A program made the translations under genes and the position numbers. The notes under the pieces were generated by a model. That model did no database searches and had not been told where the DNA came from. It saw only the letters and a program-made list of their open reading frames with translations. Of a DNA stretch of 64,000 nt, positions 55,744-63,677 are shown piece by piece. Each line of letters opens with the position of its first letter. Position 1 is the stretch's first letter. The DNA is from CAWFXC01 sp963819735 (GTDB lineage Bacteria > Actinomycetota > Acidimicrobiia > IMCC26256 > DASPTH01), in NCBI GenBank assembly GCA_963819735.1, contig CAWFXC010000001.1:1612001-1676000 (forward strand), given 5' to 3'.

Positions 55744-55947
55744 CATCCGCTCACCGCGACACCACCCAAAAACTGAGGTCACCCCACCGAACACGCGCAC
55801 CGAACTCGGGCTGGAGCCGCTCAAGCTTCCATCTGAGAAGGGTTCCCGACGTACGGGTCGTCGTTGAACGTCCATTCCCCGGCGTGGTCAGAGGGTCTGG
55901 GGTCATTCATGGCGTTGTCGATCGCGCCGGCGCCGACCCCGCGGGTT

Positions 55948-56124
55948 TCATTGCTCTAAGACGGTCTCGCCCTGTCCTTCGCTGTGCAGTGGCTTCTTCC
56001 GGATGATCCCGGGGCGGTCGCCGAGAACTCCTTTGGCGTCTTCGAGTGTCTCGAACCATTGAATAGGAGATTCGTCCTTCGGGTCCGTGAACGTGACGGA
56101 GAACGAGTCGTCTGGTGTGTCCAT
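55948..56124 (-). CDS. possible small soluble protein
   Basis: A 58-residue protein, MDTPDDSFSVTFTDPKDESP, IQWFETLEDAKGVLGDRPGI and IRKKPLHSEGQGETVLEQ. Its composition and alternating pattern look like a real protein, and it has no shadow partner. No ribosome site is visible at 56124. Function unknown. Confidence 0.5.
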   Translation of the reverse strand: MDTPDDSFSVTFTDPKDESPIQWFETLEDAKGVLGDRPGIIRKKPLHSEGQGETVLEQ

Positions 56125-56303
56125 GTTGTGAGCGTAGGCGGCGTTCAGTCATGGTCGCGGAGGACCGTGGCGACCCGCACTGCCGTACGGTTGGATTCCG
56201 GTTCGCACATGCTGTTGGTTCGGGGATCATGAGTTCATAACACGCCCGTTTTACGGTGACGGCACGACTTGAGGTCGGTTTCGGGTCGTGGAGGTCCTTC
56301 GCG

Positions 56304-57623
56304 ATGAACATGAACATGAGCGGCAGCAACGGGATCCTCTCGGTGCCGACGGAACACATACCGGGTTTGGTCGCGCTGGTGGCACTGCCGCTGCTGGTAT
56401 GGCTGGCTGTCTGCGCGATCGGCTGGTTGTCGTCCACGGGTATCGGGTGGGCCGGGACGGTGGATCGTCGCCTGCGCGGGCTGTCCACCGTCAAGCAGGT
56501 CACGCTGTTCGCGCTCGTGGTCGGCGCGGTAGTGCACCTCGTGCTCGTCCCCACGCACTGGGGCGACGAGCGGGTGACCGCGACGCTGTTCATCATCGAC
56601 GCATTCGGCTTTATCGTTGCCGTCGCGTTGATCTGGATGGGCCGTCGTTCGTGGCGGTTCGTGTCGGTGGTAATGCTCGGCGGTACCGCCGCGGTCTACG
56701 CCTGGTACATCCTGCGCGGATGGGAGACCGCCGATCTCGTCGGACTCGTGACCACCGCCGTCGAGTTGGCAGCCGCGCTCATCCTGCTCATCCCCGCCCG
56801 CACGTCTGTCGCACGCCCCCGCTGGAGCTGGGCGGTGGCCGTACCACTCGCGCTGTTCTCCCTGCTCGGCGCCACCGCAATCGCGAACGCTTCTTCAGCG
56901 GACACCACCACCGGTCCACCCGCCGCGCAGGCTGCCAGCAACACGGCCACCATGCCAGGAATGACCAGCCCATCGACCACCACTAAATTGGCGCTCACGA
57001 CCGCGTCGCCTGCCGGGACGATCAACTGGCCCGACTCGATGCCGTCGACGATGCCCGGGATGAAGATGGTCACCCCGAACTGCACAGCCCAGCCCACCGC
57101 GGCCCAACAAGAAGCCGCCGTGAACCTGGTGAACCAGACCACGGCCGCGGTCGCGCCGTTTAAGAGCCTCGCTGCCGCGAAGGCCGCCGGATATGTACCG
57201 GTCACGCCCACCGGTCAACGAGTCGTGCACTACATCAACTATTCGATCGCGCGGAGAGAGTCACTGCTTGACCCGAACGCGATCCCCGTCCTCGTATACG
57301 TGAACACGCAACACGGCGCGGTTTTGAGCGCCGCCATGTACATGGCGTTCGGCGCTTCGGCAGCGAATCCACCGCAACCGGGCGGGTGCCTCACGCAATG
57401 GCACACCCACGACGACCTGTGCTTCAACGGATCCACCGTTGTCGGCAACAACAGCCAGAACGCGTGCAGCGCCGGCAGCGTCAACAAGGCCACCCGACCC
57501 ATGATGCACGTCTGGATGTCACCAGTCGCCGGCGGCCCACTCGCCCCCGACCCCGCAGCCATCTCTCAAGTACTCGCTGCTTCGCAGCTCCCGCCGCTGC
57601 CAGTCCCGAACGGGATCGCCTAG
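56304..57623 (+). CDS. polytopic membrane protein with Met-rich, His-containing C-terminal domain
   Basis: A 439-residue protein. About six membrane helices (EHIPGLVALVALPLLVWLAV, LFALVVGAVVHLVLVPTHWG and others) precede an exported domain rich in Met and Thr (MPGM, STMPGMKMVTPN) and then AAKAAGYVPVTPTGQRVVHY, GGCLTQWHTHDDLCFNG and TRPMMHVWMSP. The Met clusters and CLTQWHTHDDLC suggest metal binding, perhaps copper; that is inferred. ATG 56304 follows GGAGG. Confidence 0.75.
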   Translation: MNMNMSGSNGILSVPTEHIPGLVALVALPLLVWLAVCAIGWLSSTGIGWAGTVDRRLRGLSTVKQVTLFALVVGAVVHLVLVPTHWGDERVTATLFIIDAFGFIVAVALIWMGRRSWRFVSVVMLGGTAAVYAWYILRGWETADLVGLVTTAVELAAALILLIPARTSVARPRWSWAVAVPLALFSLLGATAIANASSADTTTGPPAAQAASNTATMPGMTSPSTTTKLALTTASPAGTINWPDSMPSTMPGMKMVTPNCTAQPTAAQQEAAVNLVNQTTAAVAPFKSLAAAKAAGYVPVTPTGQRVVHYINYSIARRESLLDPNAIPVLVYVNTQHGAVLSAAMYMAFGASAANPPQPGGCLTQWHTHDDLCFNGSTVVGNNSQNACSAGSVNKATRPMMHVWMSPVAGGPLAPDPAAISQVLAASQLPPLPVPNGIA

Positions 57624-57672
57624 CCCGGACACGCTCACACCAAGCACGATCCGGATCGCGGTCGACGTACAG

Positions 57673-57864
57673 TCAGTTCGTTATGACCGGGAACAACCCC
57701 CGCAGCTCCGACTCGCTGTAGTCCGACGCGTCGGGCGGTGGCGGAGCATTCCCCGCAGCGCTTTCAATCGCTTCAAGGACCGAACACTTGGCCACCAAGT
57801 GCCCGTCCGAGAACTCTTCAGCTAGCCCCGCCAGGTAGTCACTCCCGTCATCGAGCAGCGCCAT
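57673..57864 (-). CDS. possible small protein
   Basis: A 63-residue frame, MALLDDGSDYLAGLAEEFSD, GHLVAKCSVLEAIESAAGNA, ending RGLFPVITN. Its ATG overlaps the stop of the truncated SDR (TGATG), as in coupled genes. It may be a real short gene or the tail of a rearranged one. No family recognised. Confidence 0.45.
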   Translation of the reverse strand: MALLDDGSDYLAGLAEEFSDGHLVAKCSVLEAIESAAGNAPPPPDASDYSESELRGLFPVITN

Positions 57865-58076
57865 CAGCTTGGCTCGGTGTTCGTCACATCGAGGTGCCGG
57901 TACGCCGCCGCGCTGCCAAGATCATCGACAAGTGCGATTCCGAGCTCGTCGAGCACATCGGCGCACAGCACCGTGGCGCCTTCCGCGACAAATGCCTGAG
58001 CTTCGGCCGCGCCCTGACCCCGCGCCGCGCCATTGACGATCGCGACTTTGCCGTCAGACCTGGAGCAGGTGTTCAT
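57864..58076 (-). pseudogene. SDR-like gene, N-terminal fragment only
   Basis: 70 residues: MNTCSRSDGKVAIVNGAARG, QGAAEAQAFVAEGATVLCAD, then RHLDVTNTEPS and a stop. This is the nucleotide-binding start of an SDR (3alpha/20beta-hydroxysteroid dehydrogenase-type) with Thr of the TG-x3-G-x-G motif changed to Asn. No catalytic YxxxK follows. It is a truncated gene; the break point is near 57866. Confidence 0.7.
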
Positions 58077-58317
58077 CCGGTTCCGTCGCACCAGATGCCG
58101 ACCCTCCCATCCGGCTCGTGCACCGATTCGCGGCCGACTCACCGAGGGTGAGCGGGCTGGCGTCCTCAGCATGAGCCGCTGAGTCAATAGGTGGTTGCCG
58201 ACCCACGTGGTTGCGTGTCCGGCCCATGCCTCGATGCTTGCATTGCGAAGATTTCTCGCAGCTCGCCCTGGTCCCGGCTGTACTGCGCGCGCAAGTCACC
58301 GTCTTCACTCATCGCTC

Positions 58318-58483
58318 GGCCGCGGCAACGAACCGCTTGATTCGATCCATGCCGCGCAGGTAGTCGGCGAATCCGATTGCAGGGAGCTTGTGTCCGATGA
58401 CGCACCGGTCTCGAAACCGCGAACGGAGTGCACTTCGATGATCGTCGGCGCGCCGGCCACGAGTTCGGCGGTCTTGACGTTTG
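58318..58483 (-). other. unidentified coding remnant
   Basis: Downstream of the aldo/keto reductase, VKTAELVAGAPTIIEVHSVR in one frame and GHKLPAIGFADYLRGMDRIK in the next join by a one-base shift near 58420. The pieces look protein-like but I cannot place the family. The end is near 58318. Confidence 0.35.
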
Positions 58484-59419
58484 CTACTCCAACGCGGCGA
58501 GTCGCGCCTTCGCGGCTTCATACTGATCGGCAGGCAGCGCGTCCTTCGCCGCCACCGCGACGTTGGCCGCGAGATGCTCGGGGTTTGCGGTACCGACGAT
58601 CGTTGTGTTCATGTCGGGATGCGACAACGTGAAGCGCAGCATGAACTCCATGCGCGACATGCCATCAAGCAGATCGTCGAGGTCGGCCTCGTCCCAGCGA
58701 GCGCTGCGCCGCTCGAACGCCTCTCGCATGCGGTCCGGGTAACCCGCCATCGCGTCGGGACCCTTCGCCGGCGCACCGCGCGCCACTCCGCCGCGGATGA
58801 TCGTTCCCGCACCTGCGAGCGCGGCTTCGGCGATCGATTCCTCGTGCTCGCGTTCGAGTGCCGAGTAGGGGATCTGAAACGCATCGAACACGCCCATCGC
58901 GATGTGGTCGGTGAGGTTTGGCAACGTGCCGGACATTCCGATGAAGCGCGTTTTGCCTTCCTCGCGCAGCTCCTGGAGCGCATCGACCGCGCCGTGCGCT
59001 TCGAGCGTCTCCTGCGACGGACTGATGTGGAACTGCACGAGGTCGAGGTGGTCGGTCTTCATTCGACGCAGGCTCTGCTCGACGCCGGCGCGGATGTTCT
59101 CGGGCGTGAACTCGTGCGGCGGGATTATCTGTCCGGGCTCGCGCGGCGGCGGGTCGACCAGGCAGCCGCACTTCGACGCAAGGAAGTACTCGTCGCGTCG
59201 TGACGACAGGTGCTCGCCGATCAGCTCCTCTGACGGCCCGTAGTCGGGCGACGTGTCGATGAAGGTGATCCCATGATCGATCACCGCGTTGAGCAGCGCG
59301 GCGACCGCGTCCGGCGATGCGCCCTCGGCCGTGGCTCGACGAAGTTCCATCGCGCCGTATCCGAGCTTGCTGACCTCGAGCCCGGTGCGTCCGAGCGTGG
59401 TGGTGGGTATGGCAGCCAT
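58484..59419 (-). CDS. aldo/keto reductase
   Basis: A 311-residue AKR with the full catalytic tetrad: Asp55 and Tyr60 (FIDTSPDYGPSEELIG), Lys83 (LASKCG) and His131 (LVQFHISPS). It reduces carbonyls with NADPH. LGRTGLEVSKLGYGAMELRR is the family N-terminus. ATG 59419. It is divergent from a hydrolase 267 bp away. Confidence 0.93.
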   Translation of the reverse strand: MAAIPTTTLGRTGLEVSKLGYGAMELRRATAEGASPDAVAALLNAVIDHGITFIDTSPDYGPSEELIGEHLSSRRDEYFLASKCGCLVDPPPREPGQIIPPHEFTPENIRAGVEQSLRRMKTDHLDLVQFHISPSQETLEAHGAVDALQELREEGKTRFIGMSGTLPNLTDHIAMGVFDAFQIPYSALEREHEESIAEAALAGAGTIIRGGVARGAPAKGPDAMAGYPDRMREAFERRSARWDEADLDDLLDGMSRMEFMLRFTLSHPDMNTTIVGTANPEHLAANVAVAAKDALPADQYEAAKARLAALE

Positions 59420-59685
59420 CGTCGGTCCTCCATGGGCGTTTGCGAGCGGACCCTACGGCGACGAATCCCGACCGCACCAGTGACCTTCGAGCCGCGGTTG
59501 GTCCCGCCGTTTGGCCGGGCGGGCTGATCAGACACACCTGATGACCGGTGCTCTCCGACCCGGCGATAGGGGACGTTGCGCAGCGCTGATCTGTGCGGCT
59601 CCAAGAGAGCATGGCGAGGTGAGGCCACTCCGGGCATCATGCGTACGACGAATGGTGAGTAGGCGGCGCGGCTGAATGGAATGAC
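59420..59685. other. intergenic, no gene recognised
   Basis: 266 bases between divergent genes. No operator or repeat is clear. Confidence 0.4.
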
Positions 59686-60429
59686 GTGGCTGAACTCAGG
59701 GAGAGCGGAGCGTCGCTGCAGTACACAGTTCGGGGTTGTGGTGATGGCCTTCTGGTTCCGGTGTGCAACTTCCCGTGGCTCGACATGCCCTACCTCGATG
59801 TGCTTGCGAAGCACTTCACCGTTGTCGCGGCCAGTCCTCGGGGGTACCAGGCGAGCACACGATTGGCCCAGACCGAGAGCTACAGCGGTGAACTGTTGGT
59901 GAAGGATCTCCTGGCGATCTGCGATGCCGTCGGCCTCGACCGGTTTTCTGTGCTCGGCTATTCCTTGACGGCGGCCATGGCCGCGCAGTTAGCGCGCACG
60001 AGCACACGAGTCGAAGCCGTCGTAGCTGGCGGCTTCCCACTCCTAGGAAGCTACGAACGAGTGCAACTCGGCGCAGAGCGCGACGCTGCGGCGCTCGCCG
60101 GTAACTCCGAGACCGCGGCGGCGATCGAACGAGACTTCGACCCTCGCGCCGCGCTCGCCTTCTACCGCGACTTGGCCGGCCTGGATGATGGAGCACTTGT
60201 CACCGATGTGACCTGCCCGATGTTCGCGTTCTGGGGGACCGCCGACGAGATCTTGTGGTCGTTCAATACCGAGCCCGACTTCGGGCAAGGCCTTACTGAT
60301 CGTGGCGTTGCGACTCACCCAGTTGCTGGACTCGATCATGCAGAAACCATCTTGCAGTTCGACGCCATCGTCGGTGATGTCATCGAGTGGCTCGCGGCAC
60401 CCATGGGCCCAACGTCGTCTCGGCGATGA
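59686..60429 (+). CDS. alpha/beta hydrolase-fold protein
   Basis: A 247-residue hydrolase. Nucleophile Ser93 in VLGYSLTAAMAAQLA (the GxSxG elbow with the last Gly replaced by Thr), acid Asp187 in FWGTADEIL and His218 in GLDHAET make the triad. ASPRGYQASTRLAQ is usual for the family. It hydrolyses esters or a C-C bond; the substrate is unknown. GTG 59686. It is followed by a repeat copy at 60431. Confidence 0.85.
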   Translation: MAELRESGASLQYTVRGCGDGLLVPVCNFPWLDMPYLDVLAKHFTVVAASPRGYQASTRLAQTESYSGELLVKDLLAICDAVGLDRFSVLGYSLTAAMAAQLARTSTRVEAVVAGGFPLLGSYERVQLGAERDAAALAGNSETAAAIERDFDPRAALAFYRDLAGLDDGALVTDVTCPMFAFWGTADEILWSFNTEPDFGQGLTDRGVATHPVAGLDHAETILQFDAIVGDVIEWLAAPMGPTSSRR

Positions 60430-60430
60430 T

Positions 60431-60526
60431 GCGCCGGATCTGCCGAGATGCGTAGTGGCTCGCACCCGAGAGGGAGCAGAACGCGCGCGCAGAGGTCACC
60501 AAGTCCGCGAGCCGGCGTTGTGGGAC
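60431..60526. repeat. dispersed repeat, long copy
   Basis: GCGCCGGATCTGCCGAGATG begins two bases after the hydrolase stop, then AGAACGCGCGCGCAGAGGTC and GAGCCGGCGTTGTGGGA. It aligns along about 95 bp with the copy at 61385. Confidence 0.7.
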
Positions 60527-60545
60527 ATGCTCTCGCCGTAGGCTG

Positions 60546-60848
60546 ATGGGTGTGGCGAGGATCCCGATCGCGTGTCTTCTCTCCACCGACGCGCGCGACG
60601 ATCGGCTCACGGCGTGGACCGAGCTCATGCGAGCGACTTGCCACGAACTCACGCCGATCGAACGCGGCATCCGCGGGCGGTTCGGAACCGCCGCCCAGGA
60701 TGAGCTTGAGCGCCTCGTCGCCGGCGAGCGTGCCTGTTGCGGCTGGGCAGACTGGAGCGTGTCGGTCGAAGCCGACGAGATCGTGCTCGTCGCGACGGCC
60801 TCTGACGAGCCCGGGCCTCAAGTGCTTCGACAGCTCTTCCGCCTTTGA
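60546..60848 (+). CDS. small protein with Cys-Cys motif
   Basis: A 100-residue protein. RIPIACLLSTDARDDRLTAW, DELERLVAGERACCGWADWS, and VSVEADEIVLVATASDEPG are a recurring pattern in actinobacteria; the GERACCGW motif may bind metal or form a disulfide. No function known. ATG 60546 or GTG 60552. Confidence 0.7.
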   Translation: MGVARIPIACLLSTDARDDRLTAWTELMRATCHELTPIERGIRGRFGTAAQDELERLVAGERACCGWADWSVSVEADEIVLVATASDEPGPQVLRQLFRL

Positions 60849-60854
60849 CGCTGT

Positions 60855-60870
60855 CCCGGCGTTCTGGGGC
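60855..60870. repeat. dispersed repeat core
   Basis: CCCGGCGTTCTGGGGC, 6 bp after the stop of the Cys-Cys gene. It matches the right arm of the repeat family; the left arm is not seen. Confidence 0.5.
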
Positions 60871-60978
60871 GCTCCGGCGCGTCCTTCTGGCGCCGTGAAC
60901 GTGATCGCCGAACGAGCGCATCGCGGGCAAACTTGCGTTCGGATGGGGAAGAGGTTCCAGGGCAGAGGAGGGTGAACC

Positions 60979-61344
60979 ATGGTCAAGGCGTTCTGGTTTC
61001 TGAAGCGGCGCTCAGAGATGAGTCCCGACGATTTCCACCAATATTGGCGAGAACAGCACGGACCGCTGTTCTACAACACCGCGCCCGCACAGCGATACGT
61101 CACGCGGTACGAGCAGAACCACGCCGCGCCCGAGAATCGCAGCATGAGCGGCGATGATTTCGAGGCATACGACGGCGTCTCGATCATGTGGTTCCGCTCC
61201 GTCGAGGATATGCAGGCCATGTTCGCCGACCCTGCCTTCGCGCCTGTGCTCGAGGATGGAGAGCGGTTCATCGATGGAACCGCGACGAAGCAGATCGTCA
61301 CCTTCGCCGAGGAGCCCTTTGCGCTCGGCGCGGTTCAGCTATGA
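60979..61344 (+). CDS. EthD-domain protein
   Basis: A 121-residue protein: MVKAFWFLKRRSEMSPDDFH, QYWREQHGPLFYNTAPAQRY, SIMWFRSVEDMQAMFADPAF and KQIVTFAEEPFALG. The EthD fold is a dimeric alpha/beta barrel, and the HGPL motif is conserved. Role in redox or degradation of small molecules is unclear. GAGGAGGG precedes the ATG. Confidence 0.85.
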   Translation: MVKAFWFLKRRSEMSPDDFHQYWREQHGPLFYNTAPAQRYVTRYEQNHAAPENRSMSGDDFEAYDGVSIMWFRSVEDMQAMFADPAFAPVLEDGERFIDGTATKQIVTFAEEPFALGAVQL

Positions 61345-61384
61345 CCTCAAGCGCCGGGGTCGTCGCCACCCCCCGGGACCGGAC

Positions 61385-61479
61385 GCGCCCGGACTGCCGA
61401 GATGCGTGGGGGGCAGTTCTGCCCACGACGTCCAGAACGCGCGCACAGATCGAGAGTCCTGGAGCCGGCGATATGTGAC
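61385..61479. repeat. dispersed repeat, long copy
   Basis: GCGCCCGGACTGCCGAGATG, then CCAGAACGCGCGCACAGATC and GAGCCGGCGATATGTGAC. It matches the copy at 60431 along about 95 bp, same orientation. Confidence 0.7.
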
Positions 61480-61590
61480 AGTGACCGGCGGGGATTACGC
61501 GATGCGTGTTCTGGGATACTTGGGGGCACTTCAATTGTCTCACCCCTGCAGCATCATCTGCCGACACTTAGGGCGATCGGAAGGTTGGCG

Positions 61591-62306
61591 GTGACTGAAC
61601 AAGAAGTGGCTCAATCGATCGAGGCGGCGCTCGCGACTTGGGACCGGACGGCGGTCCAGGCCCGGGTGGACGAGGCCACCGCGCTTCGCGAGGAGTTCGT
61701 CGCGCAGTTTCCGATCGACGCATGGCCGAATCTTCCGATCGAGTCGTACGCGCTCGGTCAACAGGTGGACGGCGGGACCGTCTGTGGTGGCTTGAGTTCA
61801 AGACCCGACACGTTGGGAGTATGAGCGGGGGGAGCTCGCGCAAGCATTTGATCTGGCGTGGAACTGATGGAACGTGGCGTTACCCGAAGGAGTACGACTC
61901 CGTTGAGCAGGCGTGGTCGGCGGTGCGAGGCGGCTACAGCACCATCACACCCGACCTGGTGATCGAAGAAACCGCAACCGGCCGCTCCGTCCCCGTCGAT
62001 ATCAAATACAAGGCGTACGACGTCAAGAAGATCTCGACCGGCGACATCTACCAGACTTTCCTTTACGCCTACGCGCTCGGCGACGACCCGACCGAACGAC
62101 GAGCCGGCATCCTCTACCCAACCACCATGCCGACATATGGGGCGCGCTTGTCGGTCAAGCCGGTCAGCGGACCGACCGCAGCCCGCGTCGCGGGCGCGGG
62201 AATCAACGTGCCGAGGGCACTCGACGCGCTCGGCACCGTTGACCGAACCGCGCTTCTGACCGAGATACGCGAAACCGTCTGCGACATCACCGGGTTTGGT
62301 GGTTGA
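61591..62306 (+). pseudogene. McrB-N-like domain fused to a McrC-like PD-(D/E)XK nuclease, one frameshift
   Basis: From GTG 61591 the first frame gives EEFVAQFPIDAWPNLPIESY, ALGQQVDGGTVC; at about 61782 one base is missing and the next frame gives WWLEFKTRHVGSMSGGSSRK, HLIWRGTDGTWRY and EQAWSAVRGGY. This is the N-terminal module of McrB-type ATPases. It passes straight into a nuclease domain, TITPDLVIEETATGRSVPVD, then IKYKAYDVKKISTGDIYQTF and LYAYALG: the (D)-x-DxK and DIYQ motifs of McrC. The AAA+ ATPase normally between them is absent. The total is about 238 residues. Confidence 0.72.
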
Positions 62307-62732
62307 CTCGAGCACGGTGAGGCACCGCGTGAGGGAGTTCACCGGATGGATTGGGCGGCCCTAAGGGCGCAGCCGTCAGCGCCGGGCCGCCTCGAGGAGA
62401 AGGAAGTGGTTGGTTAGATGGGGCCAGTCGACTCTGACGGCGCCGATCGCTCGCGGGATGAGGTCGAGCGGTCCCAGCCCGGCGAACCACCGGTCGATGA
62501 CGGGTCGCTCGAGCGCGAAACGACCTTTCCGATGGCCGCGCCTCGGGCCGCACGGCTATCGCGGCGCCGGGGGTGCTTTGGGTCGCGACGCTGTTCGGTC
62601 GTCGAGCCGCTGGGACCCTTCCCTGTGGCATGCCCCGGTGTTGGCGGTTGAACGGCTGGCGCCGCGTGGAACCGGGTGTGGGCGAGCTTCGTCAGCACAG
62701 GACGCGACCCGTCCGCGCGCGGGCTGCGATGC
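62307..62732. other. mostly no gene; possible minus-strand C-terminal remnant
   Basis: A minus-strand frame (about 62520 down to a stop at 62376) reads FALERPVIDRWFAGLGPLDL, IPRAIGAVRV and FLLLEAARR, which looks like the end of a real protein, but its upstream part is not clear. The rest shows nothing. Low confidence. Confidence 0.35.
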
Positions 62733-63572
62733 TCAGGACTGACCGCGCACGAGGGCGCTCATGAGGTTCACGAGCTCGTTGCGCGGCATGGCCCGCATCT
62801 TCGCGGCGGCGCGCTCGTCGATGGGGTCCGAATAGAGCACAGGACCCTGGTCGAGATTCTCGAAGAGGTGCGCGGCGGCTGCTTCGGGGGAAGTCGGCAC
62901 GCTCTGGCGGTTGAACATGGTTTCCAGCGGATCGTCGGTCTCGATGCTCCCTAGACGGGAGCCGTCGATGGCGGCGCCGTAGCGTTCTATGAACGTGGGC
63001 GTCGCAGTCGAACCTAGGAGGTAGAGCGCCACATCAACGCCGAACGGCTCGAGCTCGGCGAAGAGACCTTCTCCGAGGATCCATTCGAAGGCTTTGGTGG
63101 CCGAGTACATGGTCATGAAGCTGCAGCCGACGAGTGCGGCCATCGACGACACGAGCGCTATTCCACCCCGGCCGCGTGCCACCATGCGCCGGCCGAGTTC
63201 GTAGCTCAGGACCGTCGGCGTCGTGCAGTTGGCCGTGATGTTGAACAGGTGGTCGTCAAGCGGGTTCTCGTGGAACGTGCCCACGCGCTCCCCGGCGGCG
63301 TTATAGACGAGTAGCCCGACGTCGAGCTCGTCGACTGCGTCGAGCAGTCTTCGCGCGGTTCTGGGGTCGCCGATGTCGCTGGTGAGCGTGCATACGGCGA
63401 CACCCCTGCGGGCTCGCAGTTCCTTCGCGAGCGCTTCGAGCGGCTCGGCACGCCGCGCGGTGAGGATGACGTCGAGTCCGTGGGCGGCCGCCTGTTCGGC
63501 GCATGCTGCCCCGAGTCCGGTCGATCCGCCTACCACGAGGGCCCAGGGCCCGTACCGATCCGCGAAGTGCAT
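62733..63572 (-). CDS. short-chain dehydrogenase/reductase
   Basis: A 279-residue SDR: MHFADRYGPWALVVGGSTGL, LDVILTARRAEPLEALAKEL, VYNAAGERVG, LVSSMAALVGCSFMTMYSAT and Tyr-x3-Lys in YSATK. The cofactor motif is GGSTGLG. It acts on a ketone/alcohol or acyl chain. ATG 63572 follows GGGGGGAACG. No gene-specific operator is seen. Confidence 0.88.
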   Translation of the reverse strand: MHFADRYGPWALVVGGSTGLGAACAEQAAAHGLDVILTARRAEPLEALAKELRARRGVAVCTLTSDIGDPRTARRLLDAVDELDVGLLVYNAAGERVGTFHENPLDDHLFNITANCTTPTVLSYELGRRMVARGRGGIALVSSMAALVGCSFMTMYSATKAFEWILGEGLFAELEPFGVDVALYLLGSTATPTFIERYGAAIDGSRLGSIETDDPLETMFNRQSVPTSPEAAAAHLFENLDQGPVLYSDPIDERAAAKMRAMPRNELVNLMSALVRGQS

Positions 63573-63677
63573 CGTTCCCCCCATGCGGACTACCGCTGTT
63601 TCACAATGTAGACAAGCGCGCGCACGCCGGGCAGAAGGTTGCGCCACTCGGCGACCCGAGGGGCGGCGTGGCCGCAA

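Noticed and set aside
51353..61479. Integron gene cassettes with attC sites
   Set aside because: Repeats after genes have inverted ends, but the end boxes are not RYYYAAC/GTTRRRY, genes are on both strands, and no integrase is in the window. Kept only as a hypothesis in the repeat finding.
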